In this document: piece after piece, positions 34,847 to 43,474 of the stretch | Layout: each line of letters begins with the position of its first letter | Position numbering within the stretch: the first letter of the stretch is position 1 | Origin: Dyadobacter psychrophilus | Lineage (GTDB): Bacteria; Bacteroidota; Bacteroidia; Cytophagales; Spirosomataceae | Direction: 5' to 3' | DNA length: 64,000 nucleotides | Assembly (NCBI RefSeq): GCF_900167945.1 | Contig: NZ_FUZA01000013.1 | Span: forward strand, 1-64,000 | Translations under genes and position numbers: made by a program | The notes under the pieces: generated by a model | Databases searched by the model: none | What the model saw: the letters and a program-made list of their open reading frames with translations, nothing else | What the model was told of the DNA's origin: nothing

Positions 34847-35542
34847 CTAACGGTTTTTCCAGCTAAGAATAAAGTCAAGATAACTGTCGCTGATGGGCAG
34901 TTCTTTTCCGGAAACGAGCTTAACCTTCTTATTTTGAATTGATTTTACAAATGCATCGGGGACAATATAACTCCTGTGAATGCGGCTGAAACGGCTTTGC
35001 GGCAGGATCTCCAAAATGCCTTTCAGCGACATCAATGTTAAAACAGGATGCCTTGAACTGAGCAAATGGATCTTGATATAATCCTCCATACTTTCAATGA
35101 ATTCAATATCATCCAGCCCGATCTTGACAACTTTATACTTGGACCTCACTACAATAAAATCTGAGACATGAACTGATGCAGATCTAAGAAATTGATAGCG
35201 CTCTACGGCCTTATTGACAGCTTTTTCGAAGCGTTCGAAACCGATGGGTTTCAATAAATAATCCAATGCTTCCAGCTCAAATCCTTCGTGCGCAAACTTT
35301 TTATGCGCTGTTGTAAAGATGACCATTGGTTTGTTTTCCAAGCGCGAAACCAACTCCAATCCGGACATATCCGGCATATTAATATCTATAAAAAGCAAAT
35401 CTATGTTATTGTTTTGCAAGAAATCAGCACCTGCAAGGGCGTCGTCAAAGGTTTGGACAAGATCGAGGGATACGATTTTTGAAATGTAGTTTCTCAATAC
35501 GTCCAACGCCAGCGGCTCGTCGTCAATGGCTATGCATTTCAT
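34847..35542 (-). CDS. LytTR-family response regulator
   Basis: This 231-residue protein has an N-terminal receiver domain (1-120) with acidic pocket Asp7/Asp8 and phospho-acceptor Asp53 in LLFIDINMPDMSG, and TTAHKKFA carrying the conserved Thr/Lys region. The C-terminal LytTR DNA-binding domain (about 135-230) contains DDIEFIESMEDYIKIHL and SRFSRIHRSYIV. It should bind direct repeats upstream of its targets when phosphorylated by the adjacent kinase. Its start lies 20 bp inside the kinase gene, so the pair is one unit. Targets are not evident. Confidence 0.93.
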   Translation of the reverse strand: MKCIAIDDEPLALDVLRNYISKIVSLDLVQTFDDALAGADFLQNNNIDLLFIDINMPDMSGLELVSRLENKPMVIFTTAHKKFAHEGFELEALDYLLKPIGFERFEKAVNKAVERYQFLRSASVHVSDFIVVRSKYKVVKIGLDDIEFIESMEDYIKIHLLSSRHPVLTLMSLKGILEILPQSRFSRIHRSYIVPDAFVKSIQNKKVKLVSGKELPISDSYLDFILSWKNR

Positions 35543-36650
35543 TGGATTTCAGTTTTAAATTCACCGAAAAAATTTCACCGTCGTTGTCGATCTTTAAATT
35601 GTAATTCCCGGCATACAGGAAATCGAGGCGCTTTTTTGTATTTACGATCCCCACCCCTGCCCGGTCAGGATCTTTGTTGGAGTCAAAAACTTTGTTTCGA
35701 CAAAAAAACCGGATTTCGTCAGCCGCGGTATTTATTTTAATCTCAATTTTTGAGGCATAATGATTGCTCACACCATATTTAAAGGCATTTTCAACGAAAG
35801 TCATCAGGATTAAAGGTGCGATTTGAGTTTGCGCATGAAGCTCGTTGACTTCAAATAAAACACTTGTTTTTGCATTAAGCCGCAGTTTTTGTAAGTCAAT
35901 GTAATTCTCGAGACAATCGATTTCATCTTCCAGGGCGACAAAGTTTTCTGTTGCCTCTTCGGTAATGTAACGCATCATTTTTGATAATTTCAGGACACTC
36001 GGCGCCGTATTTTCACTTTGATTTACTGCTAATGCATAAATGTTATTCAGCGTATTGAACAGAAAATGCGGGTTGATCTGGGCTTTGAAAAATGATAATT
36101 CCGCCTGCGCTTTATCTGCCTCGGATAGGATAGCCCTTTTCTCCGTAAGGCGCCACTGCTCGGAGATTTTGGCAGCCATAGCAATCACCCAAATCATTAT
36201 GAACAACACCAGGCTCACGAAATCAACAGAGGGCGCACCTGCGTTTCTCGGCGGTGGTGGTCGGAACTCTGTTCCTTCCCTATGCGGAGACATTGGTTGC
36301 GGCGGCGGCCTGTCAAAACGGTTTCGCTGCCCCATTTCCTGCTGACTGTGAAATTGCTGAAAAATCAGGTTTTCAAAGGGCTGCGTATAATGTATGAGTA
36401 CAATGAGCCCGAAAGAGCTGACAATGTATAGCAAATGCCGCTGTTTCAAATAAAGCTTTGGGATCAACCAAAGGTAATTGAAGTAAAACAGGAAGACATA
36501 AATCGCCGCGAATACCCAGAAATGACCCGATTTCAACAATGCAAACCCAACATCAGGATTCGAATCTCTGGACATGATGGTAATGGGAAGGCTTATGAAT
36601 ATGAGCCAGCCGGCGATATGGACGATCCAAAGATTTTTAGCCTGAAACAT
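35523..36650 (-). CDS. LytS/YehU-type sensor histidine kinase
   Basis: This 375-residue membrane kinase has four hydrophobic segments (about 10-26, 44-62, 74-90 and 143-160). Between the third and fourth lies an unusual Pro/Arg-rich loop (about 105-140; RPPPQPMSPHREG, RPPPPRN). The His_kinase domain carries the phospho-acceptor His195 in NPHFLFNTLNN, and the HATPase region has VENAFKYG and GVGIVNTKKRL. The signal is unknown. It overlaps the LytTR regulator gene by 20 nt, giving a classic cognate pair. It diverges from the permease gene. Confidence 0.92.
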   Translation of the reverse strand: MFQAKNLWIVHIAGWLIFISLPITIMSRDSNPDVGFALLKSGHFWVFAAIYVFLFYFNYLWLIPKLYLKQRHLLYIVSSFGLIVLIHYTQPFENLIFQQFHSQQEMGQRNRFDRPPPQPMSPHREGTEFRPPPPRNAGAPSVDFVSLVLFIMIWVIAMAAKISEQWRLTEKRAILSEADKAQAELSFFKAQINPHFLFNTLNNIYALAVNQSENTAPSVLKLSKMMRYITEEATENFVALEDEIDCLENYIDLQKLRLNAKTSVLFEVNELHAQTQIAPLILMTFVENAFKYGVSNHYASKIEIKINTAADEIRFFCRNKVFDSNKDPDRAGVGIVNTKKRLDFLYAGNYNLKIDNDGEIFSVNLKLKSNEMHSH

Positions 36651-36704
36651 AAAGACTGAATGTCAATGGTTTGCTGCAATGTAAATCATTAACAATATAG
36701 CGAG

Positions 36705-36734
36705 TTACAAAAAGAAAAAGTTTTCCTATTTTCG
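36705..36734 (+). promoter_or_regulatory. Possible promoter of the amino-acid permease gene
   Basis: TTA at 36705-36707, a 19-nt spacer and TATTTTCG at 36727-36734 differ from TTG-N19-TAnnTTTG at two positions. The predicted start is about 20 nt before the ATG. Confidence 0.35.
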
Positions 36735-36758
36735 AAAAGCACATTTTCACTCCTCCCC

Positions 36759-38093
36759 ATGCAACAACCCGCAGCCAAAAATGAACTTTTCAAAATCCTC
36801 GGTGTCGGTTTTGGCGTCGCTGTGACCGTGGGTGGCACCATAGGAACAGGAATTCTGAGAAAACCCGGCCCGATTGCAGCCCAACTGGGCGACTACTGGC
36901 TTATAATGGGACTTTGGGCAGCCGTAAGTTTATATGCTTTTCTGGGAACATTGTGCACAATAGAACTCGGAACTTCCATGCCGAAAGCCGGTGCCTGGTA
37001 CATCTATGCACAACGTGCATTCGGGAACTATGCCGGGTTCGTTGTGGGCATAAATAGCTGGTTAGGAACGTGTTCCGCGCTAGGATTCGGTGTTTATACC
37101 ATGAGCGAGTATCTCGCATTGCTCATTCCGGCTTTCGTTGGTTACGAGCCATACGTTGCGGCTGGTATGTTGCTAATCTTAACCGGAATACACTGGATAG
37201 GGCTGGCATTAGCAAGCAGCTTCCAAAATGTAATGAGCGTGCTGAAAGGTCTGGGCTTATTCGTTTTTGTAGCGGTTTGCTTCATTTACGGAGATGAAGT
37301 AACTGCCGAACAAGCGCAGTTGACAACCAGCAAAATTGTAGAAACCGGAAGCTGGATTGCGCCGGTAATATTTTCTCTGCAAGCTATTTTTTACACTTAT
37401 GACGGCTGGCACACAGCTGCATACTTTTCAGAAGAAGACCGCGACCCGACCAAAAACCTGCCGCGTTCCATGATTGGCGGCGTTTTGCTGATCATTATTA
37501 TTTATCTGCTCTGCAACCTGGCTATTTTGCATGTGCTGCCAATGGACGAATTATCGCAGTCCAAGCTTGCTGCCGCGGATTCCATACGCCTGATTTTCGG
37601 GGAAGGATCAGGAAAAATTGTGACACTTTTCCTGATGATTTCTATCCTGGGAATAGTGAATGCGCAGTTGCTTTTTAACCCGCGGGTTTTATACTCCATG
37701 AGCCGCGATGGACTGTTTTTTCGGGGAGGAATGACAGTAAACAAAGGCGGAACGCCGGCAGTTGCCATGCTTGTAACCTCCGCAGTGGCCATTACATTGA
37801 TCCTGATTGGCAAGGACGCGACCGAAAAGCTTTCGGACATTGCAACATTCTTCTTTGTGCTTGGTTATACGTCGGGATTCGCGTCCTTATTAGCATTACG
37901 AAAGAAGGAGCCGGAGATGGCGCGTCCCTGGAAAGTGCCCGCCTACCCTACCCTGCCCATTATAATGTTGATTTTATCAATCGCATTTCTTGTCGGTGCA
38001 GTCATTCAGGACATTGCAAGCAGTCAGTATGCGCTTCTTTTTCTCGTTATCAGTTATCCTGCTTACTTGCTGGTAAGCCGGCTGAACCGTTAA
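36759..38093 (+). CDS. APC-superfamily amino-acid permease
   Basis: This 444-residue inner-membrane transporter has about 12 hydrophobic helices. The first-helix motif GGTIGTGILRKPGPIA (about 22-37) and SEEDRDPTKNLPRSMIGG after helix 6 are typical of APC permeases of the LAT/CAT type. The C-terminal KKEPEMARPWKVPAYPTLP is also characteristic. The substrate (which amino acid, and uniport or exchange) cannot be told. It is followed by the MG2/plug gene after 27 bp on the same strand, but a shared function is not apparent. Confidence 0.9.
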   Translation: MQQPAAKNELFKILGVGFGVAVTVGGTIGTGILRKPGPIAAQLGDYWLIMGLWAAVSLYAFLGTLCTIELGTSMPKAGAWYIYAQRAFGNYAGFVVGINSWLGTCSALGFGVYTMSEYLALLIPAFVGYEPYVAAGMLLILTGIHWIGLALASSFQNVMSVLKGLGLFVFVAVCFIYGDEVTAEQAQLTTSKIVETGSWIAPVIFSLQAIFYTYDGWHTAAYFSEEDRDPTKNLPRSMIGGVLLIIIIYLLCNLAILHVLPMDELSQSKLAAADSIRLIFGEGSGKIVTLFLMISILGIVNAQLLFNPRVLYSMSRDGLFFRGGMTVNKGGTPAVAMLVTSAVAITLILIGKDATEKLSDIATFFFVLGYTSGFASLLALRKKEPEMARPWKVPAYPTLPIIMLILSIAFLVGAVIQDIASSQYALLFLVISYPAYLLVSRLNR

Positions 38094-38120
38094 TTATTTA
38101 GCCATTTTAAAATTGAAAAT

Positions 38121-40553
38121 ATGCCATGGATCAACAAAGTTTTGAAAAAAGGCCTGATTCCCTTACTCCTGCTGCTGTTGGCTGGTTTTCAGTGGGTTGA
38201 TGATGATTTTACTCAACGCATTGCTGCCAAATTGCTTGATTACCGAAGGGTTTTTCCGCAAGAAAAGGCATATCTGCATCTGGATAAGCCCTATTACACG
38301 ACCGGCGATACGCTTTGGTTTAAAAGCTATCTCGTGGAAGGCTCGCTGCACCTTGCAGACAGCGCCAGCAACTTGTTATATGTCGATCTGATCGAACAGC
38401 GGACAGGCAAGAATGTGGCCTTGCGCCGCGTACAGTTGTCAGGCGGCATTGGACATGGTGAAATCGTGCTCGCGGATTCAATTGCAAAAGGAGCTTACAC
38501 GATAAGGGCATATACCAATTGGATGCGTAATTTCTCAGCGGATTATTTTTTCCAAAAAAACATATATCTGTTTGATCCTGAGAATATTGCTGAACCTGCT
38601 ACTCCTATTGCGGTTGACTTACAATTCTTTCCTGAGGGCGGTCAGCTTGTTGCAGGCGTAAATACGCGCGTTGCATTTAAAGCAGTAGGCGGAAATGGCC
38701 TTGGATACGATGTGAGCGGCTTTATTCTTGATAAAAGCAAGGATACTGTGGCTTTTTACAAAAGCGATCATCTTGGCATGGGACGGTTCCAGTTTGAGCC
38801 GAAATCAGGAGAAGTTTACAGTGCATTTGCGAAAGGAAAAGATGGGCAAATTTCCAGATTCGATTTTCCGAAAGTGATGGAAAGCGGCTATGCAATGATC
38901 GTAGACAATCTTTCTAACCCATTGAAAATGCGTGTGATTGTTTATTTTAAAATGCCGGGCAAACAGGAATCAGGCATACATATCGTGGGCCATTCCCGAG
39001 GCATTGTAGCATTCGTTGCGAAAGGCAAAGTCACCGCCAAAGGCTTGATGCTAAATCTTCCAACCACAGAACTACCCGATGGCATCACGCATTTGACGCT
39101 CTTCGATGAACAAAGTAAGCCGGTGAGCGAAAGGCTGGTTTTTATTAATCATAACAGGAGCCTTAATGTTAAAATTGCTCCCGCAAAAACCACTTACAAG
39201 CCGCGTGAAAAGACGGAGGTAGAAATCGCGGTTACCGATTCCGCCGGCAATCCGGTTGAAGCAAATGTTTCAGTTGCGGTAACCGATGCAGGGCAGATAT
39301 TGCAGCAGCCTAATGATGAAAATATTGCTTCCTATCTCCTGCTTTCGTCAGATCTGAAAGGTTTTGTCGAGCAGCCTGCCTACTATTTTGATCCGACAAA
39401 GTCCGAGCGGAAAATTCACATGGATTATCTGATGATGACACATGGCTGGACTCGTTTTAAATGGGAAGATGTGTTTGCCGACTCACTTTCCGTTCCGCAA
39501 CGATATGTGGAACAAGGTATTACGTTGGAAGGCGAAGTAAAGCGAAATAATAAAAAGCTTAGCGAAAAGGTAATGCTCTCCATGTATTTAAGCAATGATA
39601 GCCTGAACACTTTCATGACCTCCGAAACGGATGCAAATGGCCGGTTTGGGATATATAACCTCGTCTTTGCCGATTCCCTGAAGATTCGGCTCCAGGGAAT
39701 GAATAAGAAAGGAAATGCAAACCTTTCTTTTAGGCTTGACCCTTTTGATGCGCCCAGGGCGACATTACTGAAAGCGCCTTTTTACCCGATAACCGTAGAT
39801 GCGAAGCAACTTTTAGAGTTCTTAAAAAGAGCTGAGCAAGACCAGGAAATAGCACGGAAAATACGCGAAAACCGGGAACGGTTATTGCAGGAAGTAACCA
39901 TTAAGGGAAAGAAAGAAGTGCAGCGTGATCCGAGAAAATTATATGGGTCCGCGGACGCTTCCATCAAAGTTACAACGCAAATGGCATCAGGGGGAAGAAG
40001 CATTCTGGACATTCTTGCGGGCAGAGTAGCTGGCGTTCAAGTGATTGGGTCCGGAATGAATGCTTCGGTTTTTATCCGGGGAAATCGCGGTGAGCCGCTG
40101 TTTGTTCTGGATGGTATGCCGGTGGACAAGGACATGATCTCTAATCTGAACACTTTTGATGTGGAGTCGATCGATGTTTTGAAAGGCCCGTCGGCAGCTA
40201 TTTTCGGAAGCCGTGGAGGCAACGGGGTAATTTCAATTTTGACCAAACGTGGGAATGAAAACTATGATTACTCGCAGGATGTTGTGCCGGGTGTGCTGGT
40301 TTCGAAAATAGCCGGCTTTAATGTGCCAAAAGAATTTTATGCTCCGACTTACGAGGTTAACAGGCCGCAAAATGTAAATCCGGACTACCGATCAACTGTA
40401 TTTTGGGCACCGATGTTGAGGACTAACAAGCAAGGTAAAGCCAGATTTGCGTATTTTAATACAGATGCGGTGACAAATATAGATATCCGTGCAGAAGCGT
40501 TAAGTACATCCGGCATTCCGGGATTTGGAAAAATATTGTATTCAATTGATTAA
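38121..40553 (+). CDS. MG2-like protein with C-terminal TonB-receptor plug domain but no barrel
   Basis: This 810-residue exported protein begins with a hydrophobic signal (GLIPLLLLLLAGFQWV). Macroglobulin-like beta domains follow (about 40-480: YLHLDKPYYTTGDTLWFKSY, YKPREKTEVEIAVTDSAGNP), of the MG2 type seen in bacterial alpha-2-macroglobulin relatives. A carboxypeptidase-regulatory-like part is near 480-540. A TonB-dependent receptor plug domain comes last (about 615-715): SILDILAGRVAGVQVIGSG, VFIRGNRGEPLFVLDGMPV, VESIDVLKGPSAAIFGSRGG. No 22-strand barrel follows, only about 95 residues. Such proteins recur in Bacteroidota; the role is unknown and the plug may contact TonB or a barrel partner. 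Confidence 0.82.
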   Translation: MPWINKVLKKGLIPLLLLLLAGFQWVDDDFTQRIAAKLLDYRRVFPQEKAYLHLDKPYYTTGDTLWFKSYLVEGSLHLADSASNLLYVDLIEQRTGKNVALRRVQLSGGIGHGEIVLADSIAKGAYTIRAYTNWMRNFSADYFFQKNIYLFDPENIAEPATPIAVDLQFFPEGGQLVAGVNTRVAFKAVGGNGLGYDVSGFILDKSKDTVAFYKSDHLGMGRFQFEPKSGEVYSAFAKGKDGQISRFDFPKVMESGYAMIVDNLSNPLKMRVIVYFKMPGKQESGIHIVGHSRGIVAFVAKGKVTAKGLMLNLPTTELPDGITHLTLFDEQSKPVSERLVFINHNRSLNVKIAPAKTTYKPREKTEVEIAVTDSAGNPVEANVSVAVTDAGQILQQPNDENIASYLLLSSDLKGFVEQPAYYFDPTKSERKIHMDYLMMTHGWTRFKWEDVFADSLSVPQRYVEQGITLEGEVKRNNKKLSEKVMLSMYLSNDSLNTFMTSETDANGRFGIYNLVFADSLKIRLQGMNKKGNANLSFRLDPFDAPRATLLKAPFYPITVDAKQLLEFLKRAEQDQEIARKIRENRERLLQEVTIKGKKEVQRDPRKLYGSADASIKVTTQMASGGRSILDILAGRVAGVQVIGSGMNASVFIRGNRGEPLFVLDGMPVDKDMISNLNTFDVESIDVLKGPSAAIFGSRGGNGVISILTKRGNENYDYSQDVVPGVLVSKIAGFNVPKEFYAPTYEVNRPQNVNPDYRSTVFWAPMLRTNKQGKARFAYFNTDAVTNIDIRAEALSTSGIPGFGKILYSID

Positions 40554-40690
40554 TAGCGGCTTTGAAGTAATTAACCGAGTTTGTGAAACTTTCCGGCTCC
40601 GTTGATTTTCAGACAAGAATACCGGCTTTTGAACGTTACTAATCTTATTTGGCCTGTTGAGCGGACAAATCATACAGACAAAAAAATTGG

Positions 40691-40698
40691 TAACTTTG
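40691..40698 (+). promoter_or_regulatory. -7 element upstream of the TPR gene at 40757
   Basis: TAACTTTG is an exact TAnnTTTG match 58 bp before the ATG, in a 203-bp gap otherwise without recognisable features. No TTG is at the expected -33 distance. Confidence 0.45.
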
Positions 40699-40756
40699 AT
40701 TTTTAAGTTTAAATGACCTGTCACGTCTTCGGATCTGACCCTGTTTAGATAGAAAT

Positions 40757-42508
40757 ATGAGGACTGAATATATAAAATGGACCCTGCTTATCTGCCTCAT
40801 TGCGAGTGTGTTTGTAACGCAAAATGTACAAGCGCAGCGACGCGGTAAGGAACGTGAAAAAGAACCGGAAAAATCGGAAACGACAAGCCTGCGGCTGGAA
40901 GAGGAATCGCTTGCAACGGAAGGAATGAAGTTCATGATGAAGGACGAGCCCGACCGCGCACTTCCTGTTTTTCAAAAACTTGTTCAGAGCAGCGGAAATG
41001 ATCCGGCCAGCCACTATTTGCTTGCTACGGCGCTCGTTAAGCTGGAAAAGTATGATGACGCCATTGTTTCGGCAAAAAAAGCATTTGACCTTGATAAGGA
41101 AAATATTTACTATTCCCAGCAGCTGGCGGAGTTGTATGCAAAGCGCCGGAAATATCCGGAGGCCGCAGAAATTTACGAAAAGCTTTTGCAAAAAAGTCCA
41201 GGCAACATTCAGTACGGCGTTGAGCTGGCAGCTGTGTATGTGTTTAATGATCAGTTCGATAAGGCCATTGAAACTTATAATGTTCTTGAAAAATCCCTGG
41301 GAGTAACAGAAGAAATTACGCACCAGAAAGAACAGCTTTATTTAAGACAAAATAACCTTGACAAAGCCCTTGGAGAAGCCAAAAAACTGATCGCTGCAGA
41401 ACCGGGTGAAGTTAGTTACCTCGTAGAATTAGCCGAAATGCTGATAGCCAACGAGCGGATTGTAGAAGCGGTGGCTCCTCTGGAGGAAGCACTCAAAGTG
41501 AATCCGGACGAAGCACAAGCGCATGTTTTGCTGGCAGACATCTACCGTAGAAATGGCGACGTTCAGAAATGTAATCAGGAACTCAAACTGGTTTTCGCCA
41601 ATCCTAATCTCGACTCAGACCCCAAAATACGTGTTTTGACAGGTTATTTAACCATGCTCAAAACAGAGGCGGAAATTGGTGAGGCCATTGAACTGGCCAA
41701 ACAGCTTTACGAAACGCACCCCAACGAGTCCCGCACAAATGTCATCTACGCAGATCTGCTTATGCGGCAAAATAAAAAAGCCGAGGCGCGCGACCTGTAT
41801 GCAAAAGCAGCTCGGATCGATGGCTCGGTTTTCCAGGTTTGGGGGGCCATATTGCAGCTTGATGGCGATCTAAATCAGGTAGATAGCATGCTTGTCCATT
41901 CTGAAAAAGCACTGGAGATTTTTCCGAATCAGGGCATTTTTTGGTATTCCAATGGCACGGCACAATTGGCGAAGAAAAATTTTAAAGAAGCACTGTCGTC
42001 ATTTGAGGAAAGCCTGAAACTGATTGGCGACAAGCCCGAACTGATCCCGGTTATCCATGCACAGATGGGCGACGCTTACAATGGCCTGGGCGATCATGAG
42101 AAGTCTGATGCGGCTTACGAGCTCTCGTTAAAAGACAATCCCAACAATGATTATGTTTTAAATAATTATAGCTATTACTTGTCTCTGCGCGGAGAGAAGC
42201 TTGATTTGGCACTAAAAATGTCTGCCAAGCTCGTTCAGGAACATAAGGATAATCCTACTTACCTCGATACACACGCCTGGGTGCTATATGTGCGGAAGGA
42301 CTATAAAAAAGCAAAGGAGTTTTTGGAACGGGCCATGGTCGACACCAGCAGTGTAAGTGGCACGATTGTTGAGCATTATGGTGACGTACTTTTCAAACTT
42401 GGCGAGCGTGACAATGCTGTTGCGCAATGGAAAAAAGCCAAAAGTATGGGCGAAACAACCGAACTTCTTGACAAAAAAATAGCAACAGGTGCATTACATG
42501 AGCAATAA
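40757..42508 (+). CDS. Exported tetratricopeptide repeat protein
   Basis: This 583-residue protein has a signal peptide (TLLICLIASVFVTQNVQAQ) and a short basic/acidic stretch. At least ten TPR units follow from about residue 50 to the end (GMKFMMKDEPDRALPVFQKL, HYLLATALVKLEKYDDAIVS, AEIYEKLLQKSPGNIQYGVE, DAYNGLGDHEKSDAAYELSL). It is probably a periplasmic or lipid-linked scaffold. The gene overlaps the DUF4292 lipoprotein gene by 11 nt, and the EnvC-like gene follows, so an envelope assembly role is likely but inferred. Confidence 0.85.
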   Translation: MRTEYIKWTLLICLIASVFVTQNVQAQRRGKEREKEPEKSETTSLRLEEESLATEGMKFMMKDEPDRALPVFQKLVQSSGNDPASHYLLATALVKLEKYDDAIVSAKKAFDLDKENIYYSQQLAELYAKRRKYPEAAEIYEKLLQKSPGNIQYGVELAAVYVFNDQFDKAIETYNVLEKSLGVTEEITHQKEQLYLRQNNLDKALGEAKKLIAAEPGEVSYLVELAEMLIANERIVEAVAPLEEALKVNPDEAQAHVLLADIYRRNGDVQKCNQELKLVFANPNLDSDPKIRVLTGYLTMLKTEAEIGEAIELAKQLYETHPNESRTNVIYADLLMRQNKKAEARDLYAKAARIDGSVFQVWGAILQLDGDLNQVDSMLVHSEKALEIFPNQGIFWYSNGTAQLAKKNFKEALSSFEESLKLIGDKPELIPVIHAQMGDAYNGLGDHEKSDAAYELSLKDNPNNDYVLNNYSYYLSLRGEKLDLALKMSAKLVQEHKDNPTYLDTHAWVLYVRKDYKKAKEFLERAMVDTSSVSGTIVEHYGDVLFKLGERDNAVAQWKKAKSMGETTELLDKKIATGALHEQ

Positions 42509-43376
42509 AATTACGGTTTGGACAGTCGCAATCAGTTTGATCTGCTTGTCGGCCTGCCACAAACCGCGTATCTCCAAAAACAATAATCCCATTCCCAGTG
42601 ATTCCCTGGTTATCGCGGCTCCGGATTTAGCAGATTCGTTGGCCGCTGTTGCAACGACGGATTCTTCGTCTGTAAAGTCGGCGGATTCTTCTGCTGCAGA
42701 CGAGCCGGGATCTGTTAAGGTCAATTCCATTTCATTTGATTATTTAGTAGCCAAGTCAAAAGTCGATTTCAAAAGCAAATCGCAGGATTTTGATAACACA
42801 ACCATTAATATTCGGATGAAGAAGGACAGTATTATCTGGCTTTCTGTGACGGGTGTTGGGTTTGAAGTGGCGAGGGGATTAATTACCCCTGATTCTATCG
42901 TATTCATGGATAAAATCCATAAGGATTACTTCGTATTCAGTTATGAGCAGCTCAGCAAAAAGTATAATTTCGATTTGAATTTCGCGCTTTTGCAGTCTGT
43001 GATTGTGGGTAACCTACCATTTCCGCAGCAGCCGGATTCGCGTTTTGTGAAAGAAAATGAGTTTTATGTGCTCAAACAGATCGTGGAGCGGTTGGAAGTG
43101 GATAATTATATCGGCGAGAGCAATCTGAAACTCTCGCGGCTTAAAGCGACGGAGGTTCCCACGCAAAATACTTTTACGCTGGATTACTCGGATTTCAAGG
43201 ATGTAAGGAGCTTTCTTTTTCCTTTCACAAGCCACATCGACCTGAATGTTAAGTCACAGAAAGACCAGCAGATAAATCAAACCACTATGCGGATAAAGCA
43301 TAGTAAAGTTGATCTGGTTACTGAAAATCCTGGATTTCCGTTTAATGTACCGGCTTCCTATAAGCGAAAAAGGTAA
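42498..43376 (+). CDS. DUF4292 family lipoprotein (LolB-like fold)
   Basis: This 292-residue protein has a lipoprotein signal peptide (MSNKITVWTVAISLICLSAC, lipid Cys20). A Ser/Asp-rich low-complexity linker follows (about 30-75), then a beta-rich DUF4292 domain (FDYLVAKSKVDFKSKSQDFD, IRMKKDSIIWLSVTGVGFEV, GLITPDSIVFMDKIHKDYFV). The family resembles the half-barrel of LolA/LolB, so a role in lipoprotein or lipid handling at the outer membrane is possible. I chose the ATG at 42498, three codons inside a longer frame, because it starts the signal. It overlaps the TPR gene by 11 nt. Confidence 0.85.
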   Translation: MSNKITVWTVAISLICLSACHKPRISKNNNPIPSDSLVIAAPDLADSLAAVATTDSSSVKSADSSAADEPGSVKVNSISFDYLVAKSKVDFKSKSQDFDNTTINIRMKKDSIIWLSVTGVGFEVARGLITPDSIVFMDKIHKDYFVFSYEQLSKKYNFDLNFALLQSVIVGNLPFPQQPDSRFVKENEFYVLKQIVERLEVDNYIGESNLKLSRLKATEVPTQNTFTLDYSDFKDVRSFLFPFTSHIDLNVKSQKDQQINQTTMRIKHSKVDLVTENPGFPFNVPASYKRKR

Positions 43377-43426
43377 AAATCAGGGGGTGAGTTGGAGATC
43401 ATAGGGTCAAAAACCCTAAGTCTGCT

Positions 43427-43434
43427 TAACTTTG
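43427..43434 (+). promoter_or_regulatory. -7 element upstream of the EnvC-like gene
   Basis: TAACTTTG is an exact match 41 bp before the ATG at 43475. A small hairpin, AGGGT-caaaa-ACCCT (43404-43418), lies directly upstream. There is no TTG at the -33 distance. Confidence 0.45.
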
Positions 43435-43474
43435 CCTGCCTTTTCCAGGAATTTTGGCCGCAAGAATTAACTGT

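Noticed and set aside
40745-41323. 192-codon minus-strand open frame opposite the TPR gene
   Set aside because: It mirrors TPR codons and has no start signals or family similarity; the plus-strand gene has a signal peptide and repeats.
43404-43418. AGGGTcaaaaACCCT as a terminator of the DUF4292 gene
   Set aside because: The stem has only 5 bp and no T-run follows; it is more likely incidental or part of the EnvC-like gene promoter region.
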